NCBI GenBank assembly: GCA_963921935.1
Contig: OY998180.1
Location: 109,994,183-110,058,182 of the forward strand
Source of the DNA: Galeruca laticollis
Lineage: Eukaryota > Arthropoda > Insecta > Coleoptera > Chrysomelidae
DNA: 64,000 bases
Direction: 5' to 3'
Positions 45,285 to 56,405 of the stretch are shown here, piece after piece. Below the pieces are notes generated by a model. The model searched no databases. It was not told the DNA's origin and worked only from the letters and a program-made list of their open reading frames with translations. The number at the start of each line of letters is the position of its first letter. Position 1 is the first letter of the stretch. Both the position numbers and the translations under genes were made by a program.

Positions 45285-48079
45285 GGGGAACCTGGCCTAA
45301 AACGACATACTAGGGTAAAATGACATAGTTGCCTTTTTTTAAAATTGCCGCGTTATTTGGCGAGTCCCTACTCATTAAAACACTCCCAACCCAATTGTCT
45401 ATCGCCAGACCAAATTATAGTTATCGTTCAGTAGCCGCAGTGGTGTTATCGCAACGCGTCACTTTAGTACTACGCGCCAACTTGTAAGGTGAAATCTTTA
45501 GAGGTTCGTATATTTTACAAAAATTGAGTTTTTGTGACCTTTTTGACATAAATAAGTAGAGCATGTACTTCTCGTAGCGATCCTACACACCAATTACCAC
45601 AATGTCTATAGTTTTTATCTCCTATTAACTTCTTGTTTAATGGTGACCAATGAGTAAAATGACATACCCGGTCCTCGGATAAATTGACACACTATGTCAT
45701 TTTACTCTTGGAGTATAATTATTTGGAGATCACCTAAAATTTTATTTTTTTAAAATCTCACATTTTTAATTTCAGTTAAAAAAATGGTTGGCATATACAA
45801 AAGGCAAACTCACAGAGAGAATTGGTCAGTAAAAAGTATGAACCGTGATATTCAAGCAGTAAATTTTGACGAAATGGGATGGTTAAAAGCTTCTAAAATC
45901 TATGGTGTACCCCAAGCCACACTTCGCCGGAGGGCCCAAAACAAAAATAAACATATTAAAGGAACTGACAAGGGCTTAGGGAGATACCTAACAACATTCT
46001 CCCTAGAACAGGAGAGAGAACTCGTGGAATATTTGCTACATCTGTAAAGTATGCTATTCGGTTTAACCTGCGATGATGTAAGAAAACTGGCTTACCAATT
46101 AGCTATTAAAAACAATATTTGCCATCGATTTAACGTGGAAACGGGAGGTCTGGATGGGATTGGTTGCGAGGGTTTCGCCAACGGGTACCAAAGATTTCTC
46201 TTATAAATCCCGAACCTACATCAGCAGGAGCACAAGGATTTAATAAACCACGAGTTAGTCAATTTTTCAAAATTTTAGACGAAATGGTTAAGAAACATGA
46301 AATTGATCCTACAAGATTGTGGAACGTGGATGAAACAGGAATGTCTACTGTTCAAAGACCCCAAAAAGGTTTTGCCAAAAAAGGTAAAAAACAAGTAGGA
46401 GCATTAACCAGGGTAAAGAGAGGTCAGCACGTTACAACTGTTTGCTGTACCTATGAACTCTCCTGGAAATTATTTTCCACCAGCCCTGATTTTTGCCAGA
46501 AAAAGATGGAAAAATGAGCTAATAGACGGAGCTCCTCCAGTAACTCTGAGACTTATCAGCGATTCTGGTTGGATGACATCCCAAACTTTTTATCAGTGGC
46601 TAAAACATTTCATTAAGTATGCAAAACCATCATTGGAAAATAAAGTTTTACTTCTTTCAGATGGTAACGAAAGTCACAAAGATTTGGAAGTTGTAACTTT
46701 AGCAAAGGAGAACGGCATAATTATGATTTCATTCCACCACACTGCACCCATCAGATGCAACCTCTCGATATTTGCTTTTTTTGACCACTAAAAAGTTATT
46801 ACAACCAAGAAGTATCAAAATGGTTAAGAAAACACCCAGGGCGGGTAGTAACACAATATCAAGTTGCCAAGTTATTTGGAGAAGCTTATGGAAAAGCAGC
46901 ATCTACTCCAAATGCTGTTAATGGTTTCAAACATTCTGGCATACAACCCTTTGATTCAAATATTTTTCCGGATCATATTTTTGCACCTTCAGCAGCGACA
47001 GATATTGCCCAAGAACAGGAGCAAGATCCAGTTGATGATGTAATAAATCTCCAGGAAGTTTTAATTTCAAAACCTTCTACTTCAAAGGGAGATGATGAAA
47101 TAACGCGTCAAGACGTTTCCAATCCTCACACTGTAAAGAGTTCATCATCTTGGGTCAGACCCGAGGAAGTATCACCTATTCCACGAATAGAAAACACCAT
47201 GCGCAAAAGGCAGACAACTGGCATTAACAGAAAGTCCTATCCTAGCTGAAATAAAGACAAGAGCTGAAACAAAAAGGGCAGCTGAATTAAGGCGCGCAGC
47301 GAACAGAGCCAAGAAAAATATTCAAAGTCAGTTAAATGAAGATGAAGATGAAGAAAAGGAAAATAATATATACATCGATGATGATGATGAGGAAGACGCT
47401 GCTTGTATTTTTTGTAACGATTTATATAGCAGATCTAAATCACGTGAAACCTGGATACGTTGTAGGATTTGTACAAAATGGGCTCATTCTGAATGTGCTG
47501 GTGTGGACAAAAAAATAAAAAAACTATACTTGTGACTTATGCGAGTAAGAAATACTTATTTAAATTCACCGAATCTGAGTTTTTTTTAACAAAATAAGAG
47601 TTATGTTCATTATATTTGCCAGTAGGTATGGTTAAAAGTATATGTATTTGTGTTTTTATTTTTTTAAACAATTTAAATATTTTTTAAACGACTACTTGTT
47701 TTTTTTTATTTCACACATCCCATAACAGATTAAGATTTTTCCAAAAAATTTTCTTTACAGAGTCATATATTTCAAAATAAAATTTTAAGAAAGATCTTAC
47801 ACTATTATTAATTTGTTTCTGGTTAAAATTTACTACTAGGGTAAAATGACATAGAGTATGTCATTTTATCCAAAAAGTATGGATGAAATGACATAGTAGA
47901 TAGTTTAAGCAAAATATAATTTATTAAAATATATTACATAAAACATGATTTTACTAATTTGACACTAATAGCAGATGTTTTCTTCTATTTGTAGACAGGT
48001 CGACTTTAAAAATATTGTGCTTAATGGTTGAGTTATGACCAATTTTTCTTAGGGTATGTCATTTTAGACCAGGTTCCCC
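45285..48079 (+). mobile_element. pogo/Tigger-like element, nested, 2795 bp
   Basis: The left end reads GGGGAACCTGGCCTAAAACG; the right end is the reverse complement of GGGGAACCTGGTCTAAAATG. TA flanks both sides (45283-45284, 48080-48081). Removing the element restores the reading frame of pogo element A (MSTAQDVS). The motif TAAAATGACATA (or its complement) recurs inside both ends, near 45314, 45654, 45694, 47840, 47860 and 48055, as expected for transposase-binding subterminal repeats. Confidence 0.92.
45784..47548 (+). pseudogene. pogo/Tigger-like transposase of the nested element
   Basis: Begins MVGIYKRQTHRENW with a Psq helix-turn-helix (IQAVNFDEMGWLKASKIYGV, PQATLRRRA). A stop at 46045 and frameshifts follow, then VSQFFKILDEMVKKHEIDPT and RLWNVDETGMSTVQ (first catalytic Asp at 46329-46331). 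Next come ISDSGWMTSQTFYQWLKHFI, LLLSDGNESH (second Asp, with an extra residue before His) and, in another frame, HQMQPLDICFF (third Asp, about 46750). The C-terminal part KWLRKHPGRVVTQYQVAKLF continues to a PHD-like zinc finger with CIFCNDLYSRSKSRETW and WAHSECAGVD (about 47405-47548). Full domain order is present, with several frame breaks. Confidence 0.9.
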
Positions 48080-48581
48080 TACTGCTCAAGATGTGTCACC
48101 AAATCCAAGGACAATAACCGTAAGAGAAATGTCTCCTCAGCCTAGCACCTCGACTGCTTTACAAAATTTAACTCAATCAATGATTCTTCCAGAAAACTCT
48201 GTTATAACCCCAGGAAAAATGTTGGATCAAGTTCCACCCCCACCAAAGATTCGGGCATTGGAAGGTATTCGCTCAGCATATTTCTATTGTGTTAACTGAT
48301 GCCAATTATATTCAGTAAAAAAAGCAAAAGTCTGTTAAAAAAGTTAAATTTCTTCAACAAGCGAATCCGAAGTTGAGGACCTCACTATGCTTGACGACGA
48401 TGAATCTGATAATTCAGAAAATGATGAGTGCGCGGGATGTGGAGATAAATTTTCCGAGACCACCAGGAAAGATGACTGGATTAAATGTATACATTGCGAG
48501 CAATGGTTTCACGAGAGATGCAGCAAGTTCGTCAACTTTTGCGATCCCTGTGGAAGAGTAGCTACCAAAAAGAAGGCTTAA

Positions 48582-49384
48582 CTTATTTTGCTCATTAATT
48601 TGTATCGGAGTACATAGGCCATCACTACCGCCCTGTATGGGGCATCTCACCCATACCGTGAGGGCGAGATGGCCAATTACAAAAAAATTCTTTATGTTAT
48701 TTTCGTAGAATAAAATTATTTGTTTTTTGCATTTGTTTATAAATATTATAACTTGTATTACCATAAAACATGCTTATTTTCTGTTAATAATTACTTTCTT
48801 AAAATTTAGGCCAAGTTAAAAAAAAGTGGGGCGTCTCTATCAATTGTACCCTATATTAGCCCTAACAAGCAGTTGTGGCCTAAACTGTAGACCCAAATCT
48901 CTCAAAAACTTACGTCTTGGAAGAACCACTTTAGTATTTTCATTACTGACAATTTGACAGTTTATTGCTCCAACGTTCCAAAAGCAAAAAAGTGGTCAGC
49001 GGCCACCTGCTACTCATTCTTGAAACTGGGTTTGTCGACAAAATTTACCCCGAATTTGGTCATGTTATAAAATGTTAAGATTTATAGCTTCTGAGCATCA
49101 CCGGAAGCAGGATTAATTGAGTCTGTGGTACGCATCGTTGACAACAGTAAAGCATTTTGGTAATTTTTTGATACATATGATACTAATCGCATTTATTACG
49201 AAAAGCAAACATACTACTGTTTACTTTTCTCTCTTTATTAGATAAAAATATGGGAAGACGCTTATTTCTTCTTATCGTGGTAACTAAAATTGGTTTATAT
49301 TTAGTTAGAAGATCTACAGCCAATGAAAAGAGGTGAAAACATTATCACAAGTAATTTATTGTTTCGACCCTTACTCTGTGAAAT
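48582..49384. other. tail of pogo element A and spacer
   Basis: A candidate right terminus for element A lies at about 48829-48855, where the plus strand ends ...CAATTGTACCCTATA, giving a complement that begins TAGGGTACAATTG, similar in style to the other pogo ends. No matching left end was found. No gene recognised. Confidence 0.35.
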
Positions 49385-49681
49385 ATACTCATATTGCTTT
49401 TTTAAATGAAATTAACTGTTTCTAAATAATTCCACAATATAATGAAAAGTGGTAAAATTCTAAAACATTCATTCATATATAGGTATTAAGTCAATCACAC
49501 TTCTTGGTCTAGCCAAAAATAATTATTAAACATCAGGTAGGCACCACATGAAATGTAACTTCTGTCATTCTGACGATGATAGTAGGAAATATCGAAACAA
49601 ATGTCATTTTTTTAGAATTTTACCATTTTTTACTATATTGTGGAATTATTTAGAAACAGTGAGTTTAATTTAAAAAAGTAA
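49385..49681. repeat. small palindromic (MITE-like) element
   Basis: About 80 bases at 49385-49465 (TTTCTAAATAATTCCACAAT and GGTAAAATTCTAAAA) are repeated in inverted orientation at 49606-49681. The spacer is about 140 bases. No coding capacity and no clear target duplication. Confidence 0.7.
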
Positions 49682-49831
49682 TATCACTTATAATATTACA
49701 ACGTGCGTTTTTTATTGGTTCTCAAGCGCATCACTTGAGCGATTGCCGCGTTGTCCTGCCGAAAAGGACTTTCTGGTTGCATGCCAACATAAAATTCCAC
49801 TAAAGAAAGAATTAGTATAAGAAACGAGGAT

Positions 49832-50000
49832 ACCACTATCGAAAAAAGTCTAGAAAGCGAGGATATCCCTATAGAAAAAAAGTCTAGGAAGCCTGGATGC
49901 CACATAAAAAGCCTAGGAAGTAAGAATCCGACTATAGAAGGAATATAGAAAGCGAGAGTCGAGAAAAGTCTAGGAATAGACGATCCCAATAGCTCAAAAA
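49832..50000 (+). repeat. minisatellite, GCGAGGA/GTCTAGGAA type
   Basis: Degenerate units of AAAAAGTCTAGGAAGCGAGG with ATATCC or similar between them, about 35 bases each. Related units occur at 34018-34075 and 56090-56400. It abuts the left end of pogo element C. Confidence 0.6.
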
Positions 50001-50984
50001 GCTCTTTTTTTAGTCTTCTCACTAGGGGAAATGTGCCCATGATGGACCCCCGCCTATGATGGACCACAAGTTGTATTATCAAATTTACCGCGCATCACGG
50101 ACTACCGATATCTTGGTTAGGACGATTGACGTTTAAAACCAGTTGTTTACAAGCGTTCATGCGGATATAAGTCGTTTAGGTGAAAACAAAAAATTAAGTC
50201 AAAACTGGTAAGTATTGATATATCTAACAACGTGGCTTAGCATGATGTTAAGTAATTTTTTTATGCTCAGTTAGAATCTGCTTTTGTCACTGCAACTAAC
50301 AGAAACTGTTTCATGTTGACTGTCGGGCACAAATTGAGGTTATGGCAAAGAATAAAAGAGCTTGGCATTTTTTAGTGAATTATGTCTTATTGCATATGAC
50401 GAACCCTTGAACTGTGTCTTATGATGGGCCAGGGGTCCATCATTTGCAATGCATTAGTTACACTATTTTAATTATGTTTTTCTTGGTTTTGCAGATATAG
50501 CATTTAAGAAAAGGCAGCAATGTGACAAGGATGACATGCGACAACCTATGCTCAATGTTCAAAACCACAACAAAACAACCTTGCGAAGACGTCTGGCTAA
50601 ACAGGATAGTTGTAAGGGTGATTTGGGAGGTCGAAGAGCAATTTTCTCTAAAGTCAACGAACAGGAGATTGCGAGTCATATCATTGATATAGAAACACGT
50701 TTTTTTGGACTAACGTCCAAAGATTTGCGACGAATGGTATTTGAAGTCGCCGAAAAAAATAAAATAGAACATGGTTTTAATCGCGAAATAAAAATGGAAG
50801 GTTGGAAATGGGTCAGGGGATTTCTGAAGCGCAATCCACGAATATCTTTGAGGAGCCCAGAAAGTACATCATTAGCTAGTAACAAGCCTAATATCGAAGC
50901 CTATTTTAATGCACTAGCTAATATTTTGGAGAAACACAAGAATAAGGTGCTTTTACTACTAGATGGCCACATCCCAGAAAACAT

Positions 50985-51250
50985 GGGATATTCATAGAAT
51001 AATCTTTAAATGCACCAAAAAGTATAAGAATATTCCGAATCAACTAAGAATATTCTTATAATATTAATATTATTTTTGAATATTCTATTAATATTCCTTA
51101 GTGAATATTCACAGAACAAGCCTGATGAATATTCTTAAAATATTCATTTTAAAATATTATCAAATTGAATATTCTTAAAATATTCATTTAGGAATATTAC
51201 CAAACTAAATATTCCTAGCATATTCTTTTAAGCATATTTACTTATGATTA
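50985..51250 (+). repeat. left GAATATTC-rich subterminal array
   Basis: GAATATTC or a one-base variant occurs about eight times between 51033 and 51215, interspersed with AAAATATTCAT and TAATATT phrases. The repeats are irregularly spaced rather than a strict tandem array. Confidence 0.7.
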
Positions 51251-51884
51251 AAGAAAATTAATATTATTTTTCACATGGGACGAAAGTTATAGTTCAAACA
51301 TTTATCCGGATATTCAACCCTACGCATAGGTGTAAATGGTTAAAATAACCTTCATACAAATAATAAATATAACATATCAAATTAAACCATATATTAAACT
51401 CATTGAAGTTCAGATAGAGATTATAAGATAAGAGAAAGATATAAAAATATCCTCGATATGAACACTACATAAATGGTTGATACGGTGTGGATATAATGTT
51501 ATTCGTCATATCGTCGTGTGATAAAAAGAGAGCAAAGATATAAATGATAATTATAACATTCAGCGTAAAAAAAAATCAAGACAGGTACCCAATCGCGTCA
51601 ACAAAAAGCCACCAGCCAATTAAAATGGAACTGGCGTTCTCTGTACACACGTTTATTGGTTAATTTCTAATATCATGTGTGGTGGGCTTAAGTCTGGTAT
51701 GCTCAAAGTCAAGTGTCAATAGGTTCGTTTCTCTTCCGTTTTATCCTCCCTAATCTATGGTTTTATCTAATATCAACCTATGAAATGGAGTGGATTGTGC
51801 TTTAGTTAAAGTTTATTTTGATTTTGTTTTCAACAATATCGTGACTAGTGGAACTCTTAGTGAGAAATTATTGTATTTGTTATG

Positions 51885-53024
51885 GGATGAATAACTTGTG
51901 AAGTTCGTGGATGTCACTCAAGAACAGGAGAAGGAGTAATTATGTTTGGATTTCCCAAAGACCCTGTGAGGTAAGAGTAATTGTTTCTATATGCAATATA
52001 TTATGGGTATATATTACTTTTTTAATATTTTACTTGTACCTATGCATCGTAAGTTGTGTAATTCTCTATGTTTTTGGTTTGTTAGCATTGATCTGTCCCT
52101 CTGCCTTTAATAACATGAAATAATAATATGTACTACAATAAGCTTTCTGCTGACGAGCCCCGTCCAGCTAAAAATATGTTCAATAATAAATTAGTAGTTA
52201 ATATAGACATGTGAATAACTACATTTATTTACTTTTTAGGACACACTTATGGTTGGAAGATTGTAACTGTGCAGATTTGTTTGGAAAAGACTACAGATGC
52301 TTTACAATAGAATTATAGGTTGTGTGAACTTCACTGTCAGGAAAAATGTATTTCCAAAGGAGGATATCCCAAGCATTTGTTTCAGCTAGCTGTGCCTACC
52401 CTATTTCCATGGTTAAAATGCAAAGGTCACATTTTATTGAATGATCCACTAACAAAAATAGTTACTCAGTCTGGTAAATATTAAATTTAAGTAGCAGCTG
52501 TTTTTGATATTTATTTTTTGTCATCTGGCCGCATAATTCATTAATACTTTTTGACGGAATTAATACCTTCTTGAAATTTGTATAAAGGAAAATCCTGGTG
52601 TTAAGATAATGAAAACAAAAAAATTAAAACATTTATATCGGTTTATAAAACAAAGTCAACATTCATTTAAACAAGTAAATTATCTTAAGAACTTGAGGCT
52701 GGTAAAAACTTTCATGAGAGAAGCATACAATAATTAATCACCATATACTTTGGTATTTAAGCGACAGTACAGAATACCAGTGTCAATGTAATGTATTCTG
52801 CATAGTGACAAATTTAAGAAAATATCGATATTTTTTATACTTATATTTGTAAAATGTCTACAAATGATTACTACAATTACTTTTATAATAGCAGATACCA
52901 CACCATTACAGCAACCGGCACATTCATCTCAGGCCGTCGCAATACATTCTAGTGACTGTGATGATATAACGCAAGTTTATGAATCCACACGCTGCCAGCT
53001 TTTAACACCGCCTTACCCGAACCG
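51885..53024 (+). pseudogene. THAP zinc-finger gene, at least three exons, one frameshift
   Basis: Exon 1 ends at 51971 before GTAAGAG and encodes CEVRGCHSRTGEGVIMFGFPKDPVR. That stretch holds the first Cys pair and FPKDP motif of a THAP domain. Exon 2 (52240-52473, after TTTTTAG, before GTAAAT) continues in phase with THLWLEDCNCADLFGKDYR. A one-base shift at about 52316 leads to RLCELHCQEK, which supplies the closing Cys-x2-His, and then FQLAVPTLFPW, the AVPTxF motif. A later exon (52892-53024, before GTAAAT) gives a Ser/Gln-rich segment. A TGA lies just upstream of the first Cys. A basic helical exon may lie near 52589-52690. It could be the DNA-binding protein of the surrounding element or a captured host gene. 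Confidence 0.65.
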
Positions 53025-53699
53025 GTAAATTGATATATCTGATTGCAAAACGTCAACAATAAGGATGTTTTTCAGTTATACCTCAGTTATGTAGCCGGAC
53101 AGTTTATCCATTTGGGTATAGCTAAAAACTCGCAGTGTGTGGGCCCTATAAATATTTACAAATTTTAAAAGATTAACTCTATATTTTTTGATAGAAACAA
53201 GTATTTGGTCAATTTTGTTTTTTCTTTATTTTTCATTTCTCACAAGAGAATGTAAGTATCTATAAATATTTAATTTTACGAAACTGATGTTCAACAAGTA
53301 GATTAATGCTTTATATATTTTGTGAAGCTCTGTCGTTTTGGTTTAAAAACGATAAAATGAAAGTTATAGTTGAATATTTATAAATTTTAAAAGTTTATAG
53401 AGAGTTATAAAGTTTATGTTTGTCTAATAAAAATTTGGACAATTTAATATTGAATTTTATTTTATTATGCTTAGGTAGTTAAAATATATTTTTTTCTTAG
53501 GTGTAACCAGAATTATGCACTAATGTTATTGGACTCATGTTCTGAATCCAATTTGTACCTGTGCCACTTTATTCACTTTAGAAGCCACCATCCAGTGAAT
53601 GGTCGGGTAGAGAATTCCATCAGTTATGAAAATTATTGATTTACAGAAATTTGAAAAAAGTGCATTTACATGAATCCTATATTAACCCTCCCCTCTCCC

Positions 53700-54090
53700 C
53701 CCATTAAATGTATGGTTCTGAACATTCTGAGGATATTTCTGCAATATTCTGAATATACAAAGAATATCTCCTGAATATACAATTTGGAATAATTCTACAA
53801 AATTCCAAATGAATCTACCATGAATATTCATAGTATTTATTGAATATTCTGGAAACATTCATTGAAGAACATTCTTAGATAATGCTTTTCTGAATATTCT
53901 CGGAATAATCCTAGCTTATATATAATACGAAAAAGAATATTCATTTGGGAATATTCTCTGAATATTTAGGATATTCCCATTTTCACTTTCTAGGAATATT
54001 CCAAAAAGCATAAAGATAGTCTTGGCATTTTTAGAGAATATTCCAATATGCCAAAATGAATATTCCACGGATATTTATAGAATATCTAAT
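53700..54090 (+). repeat. right GAATATTC-rich subterminal array
   Basis: GAATATTC recurs about eight times between 53832 and 54065, with further AATATTC and GAATAT half-sites. It mirrors the left array in content, not in exact order. Confidence 0.7.
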
Positions 54091-55291
54091 GTTGTCTGGG
54101 ATTAGCCATAAAAGTCTTGAATCTCTGAAGAAAATGGTGTAATTGTATTTTGCTTTCCTGCACACTGCTCTCCTCACGTTCAACCATTGGACGTTGGATT
54201 CTTTCGTCCTCTTCATACTTATTTCGATCAAGAAATCCAATTAAGGCTGCGTCAAAACCCGGGAAAGGCAACTCAATTTAAAATAGCATGTATTCTCAAT
54301 CAAGCCTATTTGAAAAGTGCAGTACCATCAAATGCAATTAACTCGTTTAAAAAGACTGGCATCTATCCTTTCAATCCCCATATTTTGAGTACTGGCAGCT
54401 TGCACCAGCTTTAGCAACTAATAAGTAGATTTCCGAGAATTCAGCTGTCATCAACGAAAACCAAATGGAATTAGAGGTTCAAGATCAACCAAGTACATCT
54501 GGTCATAACTTGTCTTCATCGTCAGTTCTTGACATCTCTGTGAGAGAAATTTTACTTTCTCCCGAAGCTGTAGCTATTGGAAGAAAAGCCAGAAAACGTG
54601 GAAAAACTGGTCATTTGAATTAAACACCAGAAATGCATGAACCTAAAGTAAAAGTGATTGAAAAGGAAATGAAACTAAGGAAACAACAAAGCAGGGCAGT
54701 TAAACGCCAGCTTGTCATTTCAAATGACGACAATTCTAATGATGCATTCATCTTAGAAGAATATTTAGGGCAGGAAGAAGACGACTCTGACGCTAGCTGC
54801 ATTTACTGCAATGAGCTATGCTCTCAATCACGAGCGAGAGAAAAGTGGATTCGTTGTCAAAACTGTCAATCTTGGTGCCACAATGAGTGCGCTGATGTCG
54901 GTTATCATTGCAAATCATTCATTTGTGAATTATGCATTGAATTTTGGTTTTTTCTGTTTTGTTAAAGCAAAAAAAAATGTTTTTCATTTATTCAATGTTA
55001 CTTTGTTCTTGGTACAACGATAATTTTGTTTAATACATCTTTTAAAATAATTTTATTTGTTTTATTTTTTTGGGGGGCCGACATAGGCACATATGCGCCA
55101 ATGATGTACCCCTTGGCTTCATAAAAAAACTCTGGCGCTACTAAACAGACAATTAATTGTTAACAAATTCACGCTACATTATGATCTTTGTATTAAGTAG
55201 AGATTTACATAAAAAGAAGATTAATAACTACAAAAGCAAAAAAATATAATGGAATTTCCTCAAGGGATCAATCAAAGGCACACTTCCCCTA

Positions 55292-56089
55292 ATACACTTT
55301 GATCCAGTAACGGGATTCTTTGGAAATTATCGTGATTGTGAAACTATTTTTCGAGCTTCTTTGCTAATTTTCCCATACCTATCATTTGCTACCATTTCCT
55401 ACCCCAGACCTCTGCGAATATCTGTATTTGTTACATACAAACGAATGTTGACATTGTCCTTGAATCTTTGTATGATTTCAGTATTGCTTGCACGTGCACA
55501 CCTTCCAAAATTGTATGCTGTATGTACAAACAGGTTTGAATATCGATTTATTTGTTCATTTGAAGTTCCGTTTTATTTTCTTCTTAATGTTGTTTTTCTT
55601 TTTTCTTCTTCTTGATTCAATAATAATACTTTTTCAATTAAAATAGTTTTTTCTAGTTTATATTTATCCATATTTGTTTATTATCTATTAAAAGGCGCGC
55701 CACTGTTTAAAACCATCCGGGACCAGAAATATTGCCTCTAGCCACCAGCTAGTGCCAAGCTGGTTGACTTCATCCACTTTCTCTAAAGAGAACACAACAG
55801 GCAGGGTATGGGATCCCTTGCGATTATTATCCTTGACGAAGGCCATTTTATGGGCGGAGTATCGAAAGAGACCAGCCCCGAAATAACTTCCCCTACTTTC
55901 CTTTTTCTAGCTCTTGCGGTAGCTAGCGACCCACTCGGAGAAAAAATGAATAAAAGCCACTTTAAAATTTTTTAGTTTTGCTACTGTTAAATAGATGGCG
56001 ATGAGAGTATAAAAAATAGGACAGAAAATTAAAAGTATTCAGAAAATTTGAATAAAATCTTGATTCGTTTTTACCAAGAAATGAGAACG
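55292..56089. other. unassigned region
   Basis: No gene recognised. A GC-richer stretch at 55695-55945 has no open frame with a motif I know and could be remnant coding or promoter sequence of an older element. Confidence 0.3.
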
Positions 56090-56405
56090 GGATATAAAAA
56101 AGAGTTTAATAAGAAATTAGGACAAGATATGGAGAAGAAAGCGGGGACGAGATATAAAAAAGTGTCTACGAGGCGAGGACGATATAAAATGTGTCTAGGA
56201 AACGAGGATCTTATAAAAAATGTCTTAAAAGCGAGGACAATATAAAAAGTGTTTAGGAAGCGTGGACGAGATATACAAAGTGCCTAAGAAGCGAGAACGA
56301 TATAAAAAGTAACTAGAAAACGAAGACGAGGTATAGAAAGTACCTAAAAGAAGCGAGGACGATATAAGAAAGTACCTAGGAAGCGAGGACGATATATAAA
56401 AAAGC
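56090..56405 (+). repeat. minisatellite, about 36-base units
   Basis: About eight units built on GCGAGGACGATATAAAAAGT followed by GTCTAGGAA or ACCTAGGAA. Units vary by substitutions and small indels. Open frames through it are a by-product of the periodicity. Confidence 0.85.

Larger units (their letters stand above)
38586..48581 (+). pseudogene. pogo-like element A, internally deleted, split by two insertions
   Basis: Three blocks join when the inserted elements are removed: 38586-38838, 45065-45284 and 48082-48581. The first starts at an ATG with MPSTYKRICRQRGMW, then (one frameshift) LLAAIQAVRNGELGTNAAAS, a Psq helix-turn-helix. After a stop it continues with NWIRVNPSRNIGRF, a C-terminal pogo motif, so the catalytic core was deleted beforehand. 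The second begins AAVPGNAISAFKATSVHPFN. The third ends with a PHD-like zinc finger, DECAGCGDKFSETTRKDDW to VNFCDPCG. Reading frame is kept exactly across both insertion sites, proving the nesting. Confidence 0.8.
50973..54100 (+). mobile_element. unclassified DNA element with GAATATTC arrays and THAP exons
   Basis: The left end reads CCCAGAAAACATGGGATATT and the right end is the reverse complement of CCCAGACAACATTAGATATT. The only duplication is AT (50971-50972, 54101-54102); removing the element plus one AT restores the pogo frame DGHISHKS exactly. Each end is followed by about 250-380 bases dense in the 8-base palindrome GAATATTC. The middle holds THAP-type exons. I recognise no transposase motif in any frame. 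CACTA-like elements make short target duplications, but these termini do not start CACT. Confidence 0.8.
50494..54965 (+). pseudogene. pogo/Tigger-like transposase of element C, internally deleted
   Basis: After a TTTTGCAG acceptor, the first block (to 50970) has TLRRRLAKQ, GGRRAIFSKVNEQEIASHI and the CENP-B-type WVRGFLKRNPRISLRSPEST. It then jumps directly from NALANILEKH to KVLLLLDGH, so the region with the first catalytic Asp is deleted. After the nested insertion the protein resumes with ISHKSLESLKKMV, CFPAHCSPHVQPLDVGFFRP (third Asp), RLRQNPGKATQFKIA and INSFKKTGIYPFNPHI. The C-terminus (54633-54965) has an acidic stretch and a PHD-like finger CIYCNELCSQSRAREKWIRC to WCHNECADV. A frameshift lies near 54130 and a stop near 54425. 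Confidence 0.88.
50025..55289 (+). mobile_element. pogo/Tigger-like element C, interrupted
   Basis: The left end reads GGGGAAATGTGCCCATGATG and the right end is the reverse complement of GGGGAAGTGTGCCTTTGATT. TA flanks both sides (50023-50024, 55290-55291). The motif ATGATGGACC and close variants recur inside the ends (50037, 50053, 50416, 50433 inverted, 55102). A 3128-bp element occupies 50973-54100; without it and one TA-like AT the element is about 2.1 kb. Confidence 0.88.

Noticed and set aside
56048..56245. Open frame rich in Lys, Arg and Tyr
   Set aside because: It is a by-product of the 36-base minisatellite periodicity, not a gene.
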